Of a DNA stretch of 51,630 nucleotides, positions 51,133 through 51,630 are shown piece after piece. The position numbers were made by a program, and so were the translations under genes. Each line of letters begins with the position of its first letter. Position 1 is the stretch's first letter. Origin of the DNA: JBASEY01 sp049652745 (GTDB lineage Bacteria; CSSED10-310); the NCBI GenBank assembly GCA_049652745.1, contig JBASEY010000046.1, forward strand, positions 1 to 51,630, written 5' to 3'. The notes under the pieces were generated by a model. That model was not told where the DNA came from, made no database searches, and saw only the letters and a list, made by a program, of their open reading frames with translations.

Positions 51133-51233
51133 TAAGACTTTTTTGTAATCAACAGATTTAGAATTCTTAGACAGGCAACGATGCAAGGCTTCTCTAAAAC
51201 CGGTGATCCGAGTTGATTTCTGCTATTGAAAAG

Positions 51234-51262
51234 TTGACAATTATGACTGGTATCTGGAAAAT
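51234..51262 (+). promoter_or_regulatory. Candidate promoter of the VWA-domain gene
   Basis: TTGACA (51234-51239) is exact; GAAAAT (51257-51262), at 17 nt, matches four of six -10 bases. A strong ribosome site AAAGGAGGATATA follows directly before ATG 51301. Confidence 0.4.
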
Positions 51263-51300
51263 TCTAATAGGCTTAAATATTTGTCAAAAAGGAGGATATA

Positions 51301-51630
51301 ATGCCGGCAGTATCAAATCCAACCAAACCATTAGGCAGAGTCAATGTTCCAAGACGGGAGAAAGATGGGAGTTGTAAAGTGGAGGTTTGTTTTCAACCTA
51401 GTCCTGAACTTATATTGAAGCATTACGTGAAAGGTGGAGAGGGCATATCAACCGCTTTTCTAGGCTTAGATGCCTCATTCTCTATGAACACGATGTATGG
51501 TAGAGGCGGAACGGTTTTTATGCCTTTGCCCAATTATGTCCAAGCTGTCGCTCGAAAAATTGGCAGTCTTTTGTGCGATATATCAAAGGATGGGAGGACA
51601 AGCGCTGCATACTGGGCTGTAAACTTTCCG
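51301..51630 (+). CDS. VWA-domain protein, N-terminal part (TerF/TerY-like), cut by the window end
   Basis: The ATG at 51301, behind AAAGGAGG, opens a frame that stays open for all 110 codons to the window edge. FLGLDASFSMNTMYG contains a MIDAS motif (D-x-S-x-S), the metal site of von Willebrand factor A domains. It is followed by YVQAVARKIGSLLCDISKDG and SAAYWAVNFP, which fit the TerF-like VWA branch linked to tellurite-type stress and conflict systems. VWA proteins bind partners through Mg2+. The neighbour across the divergent promoter region is a membrane protein with a SWALA-type module. Further genes of the system probably lie beyond the window. Confidence 0.75.
   Translation, partial: MPAVSNPTKPLGRVNVPRREKDGSCKVEVCFQPSPELILKHYVKGGEGISTAFLGLDASFSMNTMYGRGGTVFMPLPNYVQAVARKIGSLLCDISKDGRTSAAYWAVNFP

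Noticed and set aside
1..51630. tRNA or rRNA genes
   Set aside because: I looked for TTCGAATCC-type T-arm and CCA-end patterns and rRNA-conserved blocks and found none; a tRNAscan-SE run would settle it.

Overview
The window looks like chromosomal DNA from a Gram-negative, probably anaerobic bacterium. Kdo and fucose genes (kdsA, kdsD, fcl) and several lipoprotein signal peptides imply an outer membrane with lipopolysaccharide. An oxygen-sensitive class I fumarase, an A-type flavodiiron protein, butyrate kinase and an EtfAB/membrane Fe-S oxidoreductase set imply anaerobic metabolism. Large Ser/Thr-kinase-like, PP2C and FHA proteins next to type III secretion genes recall Myxococcota, PVC-group, Riflebacteria or Desulfobacterota genomes. 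The phylum cannot be fixed from the sequence alone.

Layout. 1-2.0 kb: the end of an envelope protein and a secreted beta-helix protein, separated by short interspersed repeats. 2.4-5.3 kb: an operon for two-subunit fumarase and malic enzyme (fumarate to malate to pyruvate). 5.6-12.1 kb: a hybrid histidine kinase, a TrmJ-like RNA methyltransferase, a DUF1998-type helicase and a NamZ-like muramidase. 12.4-18.4 kb: a membrane HELLH protein, butyrate kinase, etfB, etfA and a membrane Fe-S oxidoreductase that probably passes electrons from EtfAB to quinone. 18.5-25.1 kb: a sulfatase broken by three in-frame stops, a TPR lipoprotein and an asymmetric heterodimeric ABC exporter.

25.4-39.8 kb is the most interesting part. 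A 1700-residue regulator (degenerate kinase, STAND ATPase, TPR, AAA+, Fis-type HTH) is followed by an intact PP2C phosphatase, a sugar epimerase, a lipoprotein with a degenerate sulfatase fold, two tiny membrane ORFs and a tail-anchored FHA protein. This run meets, tail to tail, a small type III secretion cluster: SctU, a candidate secreted substrate, a SycD-like chaperone and SctV. Two near-perfect sigma-70 promoters serve the cluster, one carrying a palindromic operator. I infer a phosphorylation-linked control locus for a secretion system whose remaining parts lie elsewhere.

40-49.5 kb: a CPA2 antiporter, the flavodiiron protein, a glycosyltransferase, thioredoxin reductase and the kdsD-kdsA-fcl envelope-sugar operon, all on the minus strand. 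49.7-51.6 kb: a small accessory region with a short orphan protein, a membrane protein with an ExbD-like C-terminus and a VWA protein cut by the window end. At least three families of interspersed repeats occupy the intergenic spaces, including an element with perfect 12-bp inverted ends and a family with 13-bp inverted ends.
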